64,000 nucleotides of DNA, taken from positions 6,460 to 70,459 of the forward strand of contig CAZMNO010000015.1 in the NCBI GenBank assembly GCA_964567685.1. Direction: 5' to 3'. The DNA comes from UBA5972 sp964567685 (GTDB taxonomy: Bacteria > Pseudomonadota > Alphaproteobacteria > Rhodobacterales > Rhodobacteraceae). Shown piece after piece: positions 16,106 to 24,143 of the stretch (its first letter is position 1; each line of letters starts with the position of its first letter). The notes under the pieces were generated by a model, which did not search any database, was not told the DNA's origin, and saw only the letters and a list, made by a program, of their open reading frames with translations. The position numbers were made by a program, and so were the translations under genes.

Positions 16106-17211
16106 AGATCACCAGATTAACCGTCTACCAGAAAGACCTGCCGCTCGCGGATCCCTACTGGCTGTCTGGCGGGCGGCTGAAATTCGAAGTACTGGATGCA
16201 ACATTCGTGAAACTCGATACCGATGAGGGGCTGGCGGGTTGGGGCGAAGGCACGCCGTGGGGGCATACCTATGTACCGGCGCACGGGCCGGGAATCCGGG
16301 CCGGGATTGAAACCATGGCCCCGGCCATCCTTGGCTGTGATCCGCGCCAGATGACACGCGTTGAACGGGTGATGGATCTGTGCCTGCCGGGGCATCTTTA
16401 TGCCAAAGCCCCGGTCGATCTGGCCTGTTGGGATATTGCAGGGCAGGCTGCCGGTCTGCCGATCGCCGATCTTCTGGGAGGACGCGATGAGGAGGGTACC
16501 TGGATCGCCTCGTCGGTTTCCTCGGGCGAACCTGAATATATGCTGGGGATCATCCGCAAATATCGCCAGCTTGGGTATAAGGTGCATTCCTGCAAGGTTG
16601 GCGGCGATATTGATAAAGACATCGCCCGCATCCGGTTTTTGGAGGAAAACCGCCTTTCTGACGAGCGCATCCTTTACGACGTCAACCGTGCCTGGACCCG
16701 GCGCGAAGCCTCGATCGTGATGAACGCGGTTGCTGACCTTGGCATTACTGTCGAGCAGCCTTGCGAAACGCTTGACGACATCGCCGCCCTGCGCCGGGTG
16801 ACCACGGCCCCGATCAGTGTCGATGAAACCCTTGTCACCCTGCAGGACGCCACCCGCATCGCCCGCGACGGATTGGCCGAAGTGTTTGGCATCAAGCTCA
16901 ACCGTGTGGGTGGGCTGACCAGGGCAGCGCGGATGCGCGATATTGCGCTGGCACATGGGATTCAGATCTATGTTATGGCAACCGGGGGTTCGGTTCTTGC
17001 CGATACTGAAGCGGCTCATCTGGCCCAGACAATTCCGGACGAGTTTCGCCTTGGAACCTGGGCCTGTCAGGACATGCTGACAGTGGATATCGCACCGGGG
17101 CAGGGCGCGCGAAACAAGGATGGTAAACTGACGGTCAGCGATACTCCCGGCCACGGGATCGTACCCGATCCTGACCTCCTTGGCGATCCGGTTGCAGTCT
17201 ACGAGGCATGA
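16102..17211 (+). CDS. Enolase-superfamily protein (mandelate racemase/muconate lactonizing group), second copy
   Basis: A 369-residue paralogue of the 14355 gene with the same opening MKITRLTVYQKDLP. Catalytic landmarks are KVHSCKVGGD, YDVNRAW (Asp), VEQPC (Glu), SVDETL (Asp-Glu) and GIKLNRVGG (Lys). The C-terminal barrel region differs from the first copy (TWACQDML versus INSTDLMN), so substrate binding probably differs; two epimerases or an epimerase plus a dehydratase are possible. Last gene of the tightly overlapping run that begins at 10213. An inverted-repeat element starts eight bases downstream. Confidence 0.8.
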   Translation: MKITRLTVYQKDLPLADPYWLSGGRLKFEVLDATFVKLDTDEGLAGWGEGTPWGHTYVPAHGPGIRAGIETMAPAILGCDPRQMTRVERVMDLCLPGHLYAKAPVDLACWDIAGQAAGLPIADLLGGRDEEGTWIASSVSSGEPEYMLGIIRKYRQLGYKVHSCKVGGDIDKDIARIRFLEENRLSDERILYDVNRAWTRREASIVMNAVADLGITVEQPCETLDDIAALRRVTTAPISVDETLVTLQDATRIARDGLAEVFGIKLNRVGGLTRAARMRDIALAHGIQIYVMATGGSVLADTEAAHLAQTIPDEFRLGTWACQDMLTVDIAPGQGARNKDGKLTVSDTPGHGIVPDPDLLGDPVAVYEA

Positions 17212-17218
17212 ATATGTG

Positions 17219-17406
17219 CATCATTGTTTCACAAATACTCATAACCCGATGCGCAAAGCGCAGAGGGCCCGGCCCAACTGAAATCGACCCAAGGTCGCAT
17301 TTCAGACGGGAACGCTCCCGCAGTGTTTTGATCTGCGATCAAAATCCTTTGGGCCCGGCCGCCTTCGCTGCGCTCGGCGGGTTTGAGTATTTGCAAAACG
17401 ATGATG
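17219..17406. repeat. 188-bp element with 23-bp inverted terminal repeats
   Basis: The left end CATCATTGTTTCACAAATAC (17219-17238, continuing TCA) and the right end TGAGTATTTGCAAAACGATG (17384-17403, continuing ATG) are inverted copies that match at about 19 of 23 positions. The interior contains smaller inverted segments (GCGCAGAGGGCCCGGCC near the left, GGGCCCGGCCGCC with GCTGCGC near the right). It has no coding frame and separates the operon at 10213-17211 from the aminotransferase gene. It may be a miniature mobile element or a pair of convergent short intergenic repeats; a single end-like copy is at 2681-2703. Confidence 0.6.
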
Positions 17407-17425
17407 ATAAAGCAGGTTATTTGAA

Positions 17426-18784
17426 ATGGCTGACATGATAGAGGACTCTCACCTGCTCAATGACCCCGCCTGGGTGCAGGACGCCCATGTCGACCACTAT
17501 ATCCAGAGCTGGTCGGTTCAGGGCGCGCGGCCGCGGGTGATCACCGGGGCTAGCGGCAGCTGGTTCTGGGATACCGACGGCAAGCGCTATCTCGATTTCC
17601 AGTCGCAGCTGGTCAACGCCAATCTCGGCCATCAGCACCCGAAAATCGTCGAGGCGATCAAGGCGCAAGCCGACAAGCTTTGCTATATCGGTCCGGCGAT
17701 GGGCAATGACGTGCGTTCAGAGCTTGCCGCGATGATCGCTGCGGTCATGCCCGGCGATCTGACCTCGACGTTTTTTACCACCGGCGGGGCGGCTGCCAAT
17801 GAAAGCGCTGTGCGGCTGGCGCGCCATTATACCGGACGATCCAAGGTCATCGCGCGCTACCGGTCCTACCATGGGGCCACGGCAGGGGCACTGGCGATGA
17901 CCGGGGATCCGCGCCACCACCTCGGCGCTTCCGACCCCAATGTCGTCAGGATGCTCGACCCTTATACCTATCGCTGCCCGGCTGGGCATCCCGACCCGTG
18001 CCCGGTCTGTTCCGGTGGCCCGCATCTTGAGGAAATCCTGACCTATGAAGGCGCAGACAGCGTTGCTGCCGTCATTCTGGAACCAATCGTTGGTACCAAT
18101 GGTTTGATCGTGCCGCCTGACGTCTACCTGCAATCCGTCCGCGAGGCCTGTGACCGCCACGGCATCCTCTTGATCGCCGACGAGGTAATGGCCGGGTTCG
18201 GGCGCACCGGCAAGATGTTTGCCTGCGATCACTGGGATGTGGTGCCCGATATCATGGTAACGGCAAAGGGCCTGAACTCGGGCTACGTCCCGCTTGGCGC
18301 GATGACGGTCTCGGCACCGATCCGCGACTGGCTGAAAAGTCACAGCTTTCCCGGCGGGCAGACCTATGCCGGCCATCCCCTTGCCTGTGCCTCGGGCGTG
18401 GCTTCGCTCAGGGTGTTTGAGGAAGAGGACATCGTTGCTCGCGCCGCCACAGGCGGGGCCCATCTGCGCGCAGGTCTGGAACGGCTGGCCGAATGCCACC
18501 CGTCAATAGGCGATATTCGCGGCAAGGGGCTTTTCATGGCGGTTGAACTGGTCAAAGACCGGGAAAGCCGCGCACCGCTCGTGCCATTCGCGGCCAAGGG
18601 TGATGCGGCCGGTCCAATGGCTGATATGATGAAGTTTGCGATGCAGGAGGGGCTTTATCTGTCGTTCTTTTCCAATGTGATCAGATTGACCCCGCCACTG
18701 AATATTTCAAAGGTGGACCTTGATTTCGCGCTCGACGTATTGGACAGGACGCTGACGATTGCGGATCGGTTTGCTGAGGATTGA
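17426..18784 (+). CDS. Class III (omega) aminotransferase
   Basis: A 452-residue PLP enzyme. FFTTGGAAANESAVRLAR near residues 112-129 binds the cofactor phosphate, YRSYHGATAGALAMTG near 143-158 contains the conserved Tyr-His-Gly, ILIADEVMAGFGRTGKMFA near 250-268 holds the PLP Asp, and VTAKGLNSGYVPLGAM near 280-295 holds the Schiff-base Lys. Family members act on omega-amines such as taurine, beta-alanine, aminobutyrate or putrescine, with pyruvate or 2-oxoglutarate. An extra cysteine-rich insertion (YRCPAGHPDPCPVCSGGPH near 182-200), common in a subset of this family, is present. It follows the enolase-superfamily operon after 214 bases and is probably part of the same pathway. Confidence 0.85.
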   Translation: MADMIEDSHLLNDPAWVQDAHVDHYIQSWSVQGARPRVITGASGSWFWDTDGKRYLDFQSQLVNANLGHQHPKIVEAIKAQADKLCYIGPAMGNDVRSELAAMIAAVMPGDLTSTFFTTGGAAANESAVRLARHYTGRSKVIARYRSYHGATAGALAMTGDPRHHLGASDPNVVRMLDPYTYRCPAGHPDPCPVCSGGPHLEEILTYEGADSVAAVILEPIVGTNGLIVPPDVYLQSVREACDRHGILLIADEVMAGFGRTGKMFACDHWDVVPDIMVTAKGLNSGYVPLGAMTVSAPIRDWLKSHSFPGGQTYAGHPLACASGVASLRVFEEEDIVARAATGGAHLRAGLERLAECHPSIGDIRGKGLFMAVELVKDRESRAPLVPFAAKGDAAGPMADMMKFAMQEGLYLSFFSNVIRLTPPLNISKVDLDFALDVLDRTLTIADRFAED

Positions 18785-18823
18785 TTTTCAGCATCACTGG
18801 TTAAACGGGGTCGGATTGGCCTT

Positions 18824-18988
18824 ATGGAGTCTGAGGAAGAGCAACCCTTTACAGGTGCAAGCGAAAGACTGGCCCGCCGCCACCGTATTGCGGATGTAAG
18901 AAACGGCGCGCTCGAAGTTCTGAAAGGGGAAGTGAGTTGCAAACTGGATACGTCTTTGTCGAATGCGGACGATGAAATTCCTTTCTAG
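18824..18988 (+). CDS. Possible 54-residue protein or gene fragment
   Basis: An ATG-led frame of 54 codons begins MESEEEQPFTGASERLARRH and ends with TAG at 18986. It has an acidic start and a basic helix. I do not recognise it. It could be a small gene, the broken N-terminus of a longer one, or chance. It starts 40 bases after the aminotransferase stop and would be on the same transcript. Confidence 0.2.
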   Translation: MESEEEQPFTGASERLARRHRIADVRNGALEVLKGEVSCKLDTSLSNADDEIPF

Positions 18989-19200
18989 AACTTGTACGCG
19001 GTATCCTTGCCCTCTGGTAAGCGCGCGACGAACGGTTGTTTCCCGCCCTCTTGGTCGTGTGGTCGTGCCCGTTTTTCGAGGTCATGGTGAATATGTGTGC
19101 ACAGTATATCCGTATTTGCTTCTAAGACGTGGCTGCATAGTTGGTGGGTGAAATCACGCACCTCACTGTCCATAAACTGAACGGTTTCACACTCTCTCAT
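18985..19200 (-). CDS. Possible 71-residue hypothetical protein
   Basis: A minus-strand frame beginning MRECETVQFMDSEVRDFTHQ with several His and Cys residues (LCTHIHHDLEKRA). It is divergent from the hypothetical gene at 19259 and may extend upstream to 19314. No family was recognised and codon use gives no strong support, so it may be spurious. Confidence 0.2.
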   Translation of the reverse strand: MRECETVQFMDSEVRDFTHQLCSHVLEANTDILCTHIHHDLEKRARPHDQEGGKQPFVARLPEGKDTAYKF

Positions 19201-19258
19201 GTATCTTTTAGTAAAAGAACATGTTCTTGTCTTTTCAGGCAATGGAGGGCTTGTGTTC

Positions 19259-19867
19259 ATGGTTGTCAAGACGTTGATTTCGCGATTCTTAGGTAGCGGG
19301 TTCCCGAAAAACAAACTCTCTCCGCATGTAGATATTCAACGACAAATTGACTGGTATTTGCGCGGCACTCCCAGCCACCTTCAGAACCTTTGCAGCAATA
19401 ACAGTCCAGAACTTGGTCTTGGCTCAGGTGGGCATGGTGAGGCGATTGCAATCGCGTATCGACTGACTTGTCAATGTGGTTGTCAGCACTTTGGAGTCAC
19501 TGCATACCTTTGGCAGGATGGTCAAAATCCACCGAGAGCAACACTCAGTCCTGTTAATGCATCATGCGAGAGCTGTGGTAAGCAAATCGTCGTTTTTGAC
19601 AGTGATTTACATGGCTACGATCCAGTCGTGGTTGGAAGCTCAACCACCGCACATGGTGAACGTGAAGAAAACGCAATACTCCATGAAATCGCCTCGCTAG
19701 AAAATCCCGCTACGGTGGATATTGTTGCTTACTATCCAGATGATCTCTTCGAACCTGACATGGAAGAGTTTGCCAGCATAAAGCGTGACCTTTTTACTTG
19801 GTTGACGATCATCGTTGGAGAAGATACCGCCCCTGACTTTCCTCTGTTAGATTTTGAATGTTCCTGA
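19259..19867 (+). CDS. Hypothetical protein with two CxxC-type pairs
   Basis: A 202-residue protein, preferred start MVVKTLISRFLGSGFP at 19259; the frame is open 60 bases further upstream. LTCQCGCQHF near residues 68-77 and SCESCGKQIVVFDSDLHGYDP near 104-124 give two cysteine pairs that could form a zinc ribbon, and the region after the second pair is acidic. I do not recognise the family. Its low GC content and unusual codon use compared with flanking operons suggest horizontal origin. Confidence 0.5.
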   Translation: MVVKTLISRFLGSGFPKNKLSPHVDIQRQIDWYLRGTPSHLQNLCSNNSPELGLGSGGHGEAIAIAYRLTCQCGCQHFGVTAYLWQDGQNPPRATLSPVNASCESCGKQIVVFDSDLHGYDPVVVGSSTTAHGEREENAILHEIASLENPATVDIVAYYPDDLFEPDMEEFASIKRDLFTWLTIIVGEDTAPDFPLLDFECS

Positions 19868-20243
19868 TCAGTTTTACTACCAATGTCTGTTTTGTCCCGC
19901 GCTGCCTTCAACTGGTCTTCGATAATGCTACAACATCAACGAATGCCATCAATGCTAACCCTGCTGTGCGGCATCTTTGTTGTGGATGAGAGACAGCAAT
20001 GGGCCAGTAATATCCTGCCTCCGATAGAAACATCTAAGATTTCGCAATTTGTTCTCACCCCCTTTCGCTCTCATCTAAACACTTTGTTTCGATTTCTGAG
20101 ACATGCCTAGTCATGGCCATGCGGCTGCCACCCAATACAGGCCGCGAAAATGAAATAATCCAACCGGGCAAACCATTTTGGATTGCCTTCCCATCCTTCC
20201 AAATCACCGGTCCGAAAGTAAATTCGGACCGTCCACATTTATC
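19868..20243. other. Long leader region with no supported gene
   Basis: Short open frames occur on both strands (for example 19883-20110 plus and 20055-20285 minus) but have no recognisable family or ribosome binding site. The right end leads into the promoter of the glutamine-synthetase-like gene. Confidence 0.45.
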
Positions 20244-20278
20244 TTGCCAGCACGCATCGCAAAAGTTACTGTATACAG
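20244..20278 (+). promoter_or_regulatory. Promoter with CTGTATACAG operator upstream of the glutamine-synthetase-like gene
   Basis: TTGCCA (20244-20249), a 17-base spacer and TACTGT (20267-20272) form a sigma70-type promoter. The 10-base perfect palindrome CTGTATACAG (20269-20278) overlaps the -10 element, so a bound repressor would block RNA polymerase. The same sequence with the same left flank (GCAAAAGT) precedes the substrate-binding protein gene at 21932, and the palindrome occurs again at 46736. A GntR-type regulator is the likely binder. Confidence 0.65.
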
Positions 20279-20329
20279 AATACAATCTGCAGAAAGGGCC
20301 TCCGGGCCAGACAAATCAGGGAGAAATTC

Positions 20330-21625
20330 GTGAGTACGAATGATTTTGCGTTGCCGTCTGATATTCACACGGTCATCCTCGGAATTGGCGATCTTAATGG
20401 CATCATGCGCGGCAAGCGCATTCCGGCCAGCAACTGGGAAACGATCTGCAAACAGGGCAACGCGTTGTCGATTGCGATGTTTGCCATCGATATGACCTGC
20501 GATGTCTGGGACACGCCTTACGTGAATTTCGACAATGGCTATCCCGATATGCACATGTTCCCCAACAGCAAACCCGTGCCTCTGCCATGGGAACCCGGTG
20601 TTGCAATGGCCATCGGGCGGGCCGAAGGGACCGATCACAAACCCGTACCGCTGGATCCGCGCCTTGTACTTGAACGGCAGGTGAAACGCGCTGCTGACAT
20701 GGGCTATGAAATCAAGGTCGGTACAGAGCTTGAGTTTTTCCTTTTGGACCCGGAAACCGGGCGGCCAAAGGATCAGGGCATTCAGGTCTACGGGCTGGAG
20801 CGCGCTGCCGAGCTTGAGCATGTGCTCGGCCCGATCCGCACCCAGATCAACGAATGCGGTATCCCGATCGAGCAATCCAACCCGGAATATGCCGCCGGGC
20901 AGGTCGAGGTGAACATCCGCTATGACGAGGCTCTGCTGGCGGCTGACCGGGTGATCATGTTCCGCTCGCTGGTCAAACAGCTGGCCTTTGCCCATGGCTA
21001 CAAGGCAACCTTCATGGCCAAGCCGTTCTTTGAGGAATCGGGCAGTGGTTTCCATACCCATTACTCGATCTGGAAAGACGGCAAGAACGTCTTTGCCGAC
21101 AATGGCAAGCTCAACGAAACGGGCAGGCATTTCGTTGGCGGGTTGCAGAAACGCATGGCCGAAACCGCGATTTGCGGAAGCGCGACGGTCAACGGCTACC
21201 GGCGGCGCGCACCCTATACATTCTGCCCGATCAACACCTCCTGGGGCCCGGATAACCGCACCGTCGGATTGCGCATCATCGAAGGCTCAGAAAGCGCGGT
21301 GCGGGTTGAAAAACGCGATGCCGGGGCCGATTGCAATCCCTATTTGTTGCTCGGCACGGATATTGCCGCCGGTCTTGACGGGATCGAAGGCAAGATCGAA
21401 CCGTCTGAAATGACCACCGGCAACGCCTATGAATCCGAAACCGCAGAGCCCATTCCGACCGATCTGCGCGACGCGATTGCACTGGCACGCGGATCCGAGT
21501 GGCTGAAAGGGGTAATGGGCGATGATCTATACGAGGTGGCAATGCAGCAAAGCGAGCGCGAGCTTGAATTTTTTGCCGCCCAGATCACGCAAGTCGAGCT
21601 TGATCGCTATCGGGACAATTTCTGA
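20330..21625 (+). CDS. Glutamine-synthetase-family ligase, probably gamma-glutamyl-amine type
   Basis: A 431-residue protein with the GS catalytic fold: TELEFFLLD near residue 128, NPEYAAGQVEVNI near 184, SGFHTHYSIW near 240, NTSWGPDNRTVGLRI near 304 and EKRDAGADCNPYLLLG near 328 are the ATP, metal and glutamate binding segments. Length and surrounding genes fit the group that ligates glutamate to amines (PuuA/GlnA3-like) rather than ammonium assimilation. The start is GTG at 20330 with GGGAG eight bases upstream. It is preceded by the CTGTATACAG operator and followed by an ABC transporter and an amidotransferase, suggesting import, gamma-glutamylation and later hydrolysis of an amine. Confidence 0.8.
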   Translation: MSTNDFALPSDIHTVILGIGDLNGIMRGKRIPASNWETICKQGNALSIAMFAIDMTCDVWDTPYVNFDNGYPDMHMFPNSKPVPLPWEPGVAMAIGRAEGTDHKPVPLDPRLVLERQVKRAADMGYEIKVGTELEFFLLDPETGRPKDQGIQVYGLERAAELEHVLGPIRTQINECGIPIEQSNPEYAAGQVEVNIRYDEALLAADRVIMFRSLVKQLAFAHGYKATFMAKPFFEESGSGFHTHYSIWKDGKNVFADNGKLNETGRHFVGGLQKRMAETAICGSATVNGYRRRAPYTFCPINTSWGPDNRTVGLRIIEGSESAVRVEKRDAGADCNPYLLLGTDIAAGLDGIEGKIEPSEMTTGNAYESETAEPIPTDLRDAIALARGSEWLKGVMGDDLYEVAMQQSERELEFFAAQITQVELDRYRDNF

Positions 21626-21663
21626 AACCTACCACCGGGATTCCCGACCTTTACCTGCATAAA

Positions 21664-21698
21664 ATACGGGGCACAGCCAGTCTGGTTGTGCCCCGTAT
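21664..21698 (+). terminator. Strong intergenic hairpin after the glutamine-synthetase-like gene
   Basis: ATACGGGGCACA (21664-21675) pairs perfectly with TGTGCCCCGTAT (21687-21698) around an 11-base loop. No T-run follows, so it may be a rho-dependent end or an RNA-stabilising hairpin, and it lies 39 bases after the stop codon. Confidence 0.6.
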
Positions 21699-21844
21699 GC
21701 TCTATCGGGGCTGTATCCTTGCCTTTCGCCATCGCCTCTGCGCGACCTGCCAATCCGCAACCTGCAGGGGAATACCTGAAAATGCGACGCTGATGAAGCG
21801 TACCGCCTGCGGCGATACAAGCCAGCAGGCCCTGCACAAAGAGC

Positions 21845-21880
21845 TTGCAACGTCACTGCAAAAGTGTACTGTATACAGTA
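21845..21880 (+). promoter_or_regulatory. Promoter with 14-base palindromic operator upstream of the ABC transporter
   Basis: TTGCAA (21845-21850), a 16-base spacer and TACTGT (21867-21872) form a promoter. TACTGTATACAGTA (21867-21880) is a perfect 14-base palindrome overlapping the -10 element. The arrangement is nearly the same as at 20244-20278, which points to one shared repressor. The substrate-binding gene starts 51 bases later. Confidence 0.7.
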
Positions 21881-21931
21881 TTCACAAAGAGCCTGCCAAG
21901 GGCCATTTCACACAGCTAGGGAGGAGTTCTT

Positions 21932-23215
21932 ATGAAACTCACCACAACCGCTTTGGCGGCATTTGCTACATCTGCCTTGATGGCAACCGCTGCCGTTGCA
22001 GACATTAAAGTGGGCTTTATCGGCTCATTGTCATCAGATACCGGCCTCAGCACGCTGCGCGGTGCCGAAATCGCGATCGAAGAGTTGAACGCCGCTGGCG
22101 GTGTCATGGGCCAGCAGGTTGTGTTGGTCAAAGCCGACACCGGCGAGGACGTGACCGAAGGCGTCAAAGCCTATGAATATCTCGCTGAAACCGAAGAGGT
22201 CGACTTCATCATCTCAGGTTCGATCGACGATGTGTCGCTTGGCTGGCTGCCCCGGATGCAGGAATACCGCATTCCGACGCTCGATACCTGGACCTCCTAT
22301 ATCGGCATCATCGACATGATCGTCGAAGATCCCGAAGGGATGGCACCCTATTTCATGAATATCGCTTCGGATGAGGCGCTGGCGACGCTCTATATCAACT
22401 TTGGTGCAGATGTGCTGAAAGCCAAGATGGGCTGGAACTCGGTTGTCATTCTGGCCGAAGACACGGCATTTGGCGGGGCGATCACCGGTCTTGTCACCGA
22501 AGCGCTTGCGCCGGTTGCAGGGATCGAAGTGGCCGAGATCATCACCTATGATGTCAACACCGTTGACTTCGCGCCGATCTTCTCCAAAGCACAGGCTTCG
22601 GGGGCTGATTTTATCTATCAGGTCTCGTCGGTGAACAGCCAGGTGGTTTCATCGCAATATGTGAAACTGCAGGTGCCGATGGCGATGACCGGTGTCAATG
22701 TTGCAGCCCTTGGTCTTGAGTACTGGGATGATACAGGCGGTGCCGGTGGCGGTATCTCGACCCTGTCGCCCGTTCCCTCCGTTGGTTTTGCTCTTGATCC
22801 TGTCAGCCAGGCCTTTGTCGATACCTACCAGGCCAAATATACTTCGCGCCCGAAAATGCCGCATTTCAACGGTTTCAACGCATATCACGGTGTGAAACAG
22901 GCAATGGCCGCTGCCGAGGCTGCCGGTGGTTTTGACGACGAAGCCGCCTGGGCCAAGGCAATGGAACAGCAGGATCTCATTCTGGAAAAAGACGGCAAGC
23001 TGTGGCTGCGCTATGCTTTCTGGGGACATGACGAGGTTGAAGAAGTGACCCAGCGGACCTATCCGCATAACGCACGCTTCGATCTGACCGCACCCTACGA
23101 GGACGCACAGCCGTCGATGGTGGTCATTCAGTGGACCGAAGACGGTAATGTCGGCGTGGTCTACCCACCGGAATACGCAAACATGGAATTCTCGGTTCCG
23201 AGCTGGGTCAAATAG
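21932..23215 (+). CDS. Branched-chain-amino-acid-type ABC transporter substrate-binding protein
   Basis: A 427-residue exported protein. The signal peptide is MKLTTTALAAFATSALMATA followed by AVAD, with cleavage expected near residue 23. The mature protein starts IKVGFIGSLSSDTGLSTLRG, and AEIAIEELNAAGGVMGQQVVLV is the standard periplasmic-binding-protein type I fold of the LivJ group. Ligands of this group range from branched-chain amino acids to amides, urea and aromatic acids; the glutamine-synthetase-like neighbour suggests an amine-bearing compound. AGGGAGG precedes the ATG by about ten bases. A hairpin follows the gene, which would raise its transcript relative to the downstream permeases. 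Confidence 0.85.
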   Translation: MKLTTTALAAFATSALMATAAVADIKVGFIGSLSSDTGLSTLRGAEIAIEELNAAGGVMGQQVVLVKADTGEDVTEGVKAYEYLAETEEVDFIISGSIDDVSLGWLPRMQEYRIPTLDTWTSYIGIIDMIVEDPEGMAPYFMNIASDEALATLYINFGADVLKAKMGWNSVVILAEDTAFGGAITGLVTEALAPVAGIEVAEIITYDVNTVDFAPIFSKAQASGADFIYQVSSVNSQVVSSQYVKLQVPMAMTGVNVAALGLEYWDDTGGAGGGISTLSPVPSVGFALDPVSQAFVDTYQAKYTSRPKMPHFNGFNAYHGVKQAMAAAEAAGGFDDEAAWAKAMEQQDLILEKDGKLWLRYAFWGHDEVEEVTQRTYPHNARFDLTAPYEDAQPSMVVIQWTEDGNVGVVYPPEYANMEFSVPSWVK

Positions 23216-23231
23216 ACCCTTGTAAATTAGC

Positions 23232-23259
23232 CCGGGCGGTACAGGCTTGTACCGCCCGG
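23232..23259 (+). terminator. Intercistronic hairpin between substrate-binding protein and permease genes
   Basis: CCGGGCGGTACA (23232-23243) pairs perfectly with TGTACCGCCCGG (23248-23259) around a four-base loop. Such stems after a binding-protein gene protect its mRNA or cause partial termination, giving more binding protein than permease. Confidence 0.65.
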
Positions 23260-23290
23260 ACTTAATTTCAATCCCTACCGGTAGGCATCC

Positions 23291-24142
23291 ATGCTGCAGA
23301 TCCTGATACAGGGCCTTTTGCTCAGCGGGCTATACGCTTTGATTGCAATGGGTTTCACACTGATTTTCAGTATCGGACGTGTTCTGAACCTGGCCTATGG
23401 GGCCTATCTGATGATCGGTGGGTATACCTATTTCTATATCTCACAATCCCTCGGCCTGCCCAAAATTGCTGGTGTTCTGATGGCCGCGATTATCGGCTGC
23501 GCGATGGGGTTGCTGATTTATCGCCTGATCGTGAAAACTCTGAAAGGCGACCATGTCGCAGTTGAAATATCGACCCTGATCCTGGCCGTCGTGTTGCAGG
23601 CAGGGGTGGTTCTGCTCTTTGGCGATTCCTCGAAAATCCTGTTGCCAATTGTTCCCGACGTTGTTCGCGTTGCCGGTGCGGCGGTGACCTATAATATTCT
23701 GACCGCAACGATAGTCAGCTGGGCGATCCTGATTGGCCTCTACATATTCGTGCGCAGAACCCATACGGGGCGCGCCATGCAGGCCGTTTCGATGGATATC
23801 AAGGGCGCTGCGATATCCGGAGTGGATCCGGATCGGGTCAACATGATCACCTGGGGGATTTCCGGGGCTCTCGGCGCGGTCGCCGGCGTGTTCTTTGCCA
23901 GCTATACCCAGCTCTCTCCTTCCATGTGGGTCGCGCCCCTGATCATCGCGGTAGCGGTGGTTATTGTCGGCGGCATCGGCTCGATCATCGGCACGCTGAT
24001 CGTCGCCCATATCGTCGGCTATATGGAGATAATCGTCACCTCGCTGATTGCCCCAGAGCTGAGGGGCGTGTTCACCATGCTTCTGATCATCGGTGTCCTC
24101 GTCCTCAGACCGCAGGGCCTCTTTGGGCGAGAGGAGTTATAG
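23291..24142 (+). CDS. Branched-chain-type ABC transporter permease, LivH family
   Basis: A 283-residue membrane protein with about eight hydrophobic segments. It opens LQILIQGLLLSGLYALIAMG, the usual LivH start, and contains GAAISGVDPDRVNMITWGIS near residues 176-195, the conserved cytoplasmic loop that contacts the ATPase. It forms the inner-membrane channel with the next protein. One base separates its stop from the start of the LivM gene. The weakly spaced 75-base gap upstream contains the hairpin noted above. Confidence 0.9.
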   Translation: MLQILIQGLLLSGLYALIAMGFTLIFSIGRVLNLAYGAYLMIGGYTYFYISQSLGLPKIAGVLMAAIIGCAMGLLIYRLIVKTLKGDHVAVEISTLILAVVLQAGVVLLFGDSSKILLPIVPDVVRVAGAAVTYNILTATIVSWAILIGLYIFVRRTHTGRAMQAVSMDIKGAAISGVDPDRVNMITWGISGALGAVAGVFFASYTQLSPSMWVAPLIIAVAVVIVGGIGSIIGTLIVAHIVGYMEIIVTSLIAPELRGVFTMLLIIGVLVLRPQGLFGREEL

Positions 24143-24143
24143 G

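Larger units (their letters stand above)
18785..19258. other. Anomalous region, no secure gene
   Basis: Between the aminotransferase and the hypothetical gene at 19259 there is no recognised gene. Two short frames are listed separately because they look protein-like but have no support beyond that. The base composition is lower in GC than the flanking operons, and transport or decay of older sequence is likely. Confidence 0.5.

Noticed and set aside
20055..20285. Minus-strand 76-residue frame in the leader of the glutamine-synthetase-like gene
   Set aside because: It covers the promoter and operator and shows no family or ribosome binding site.
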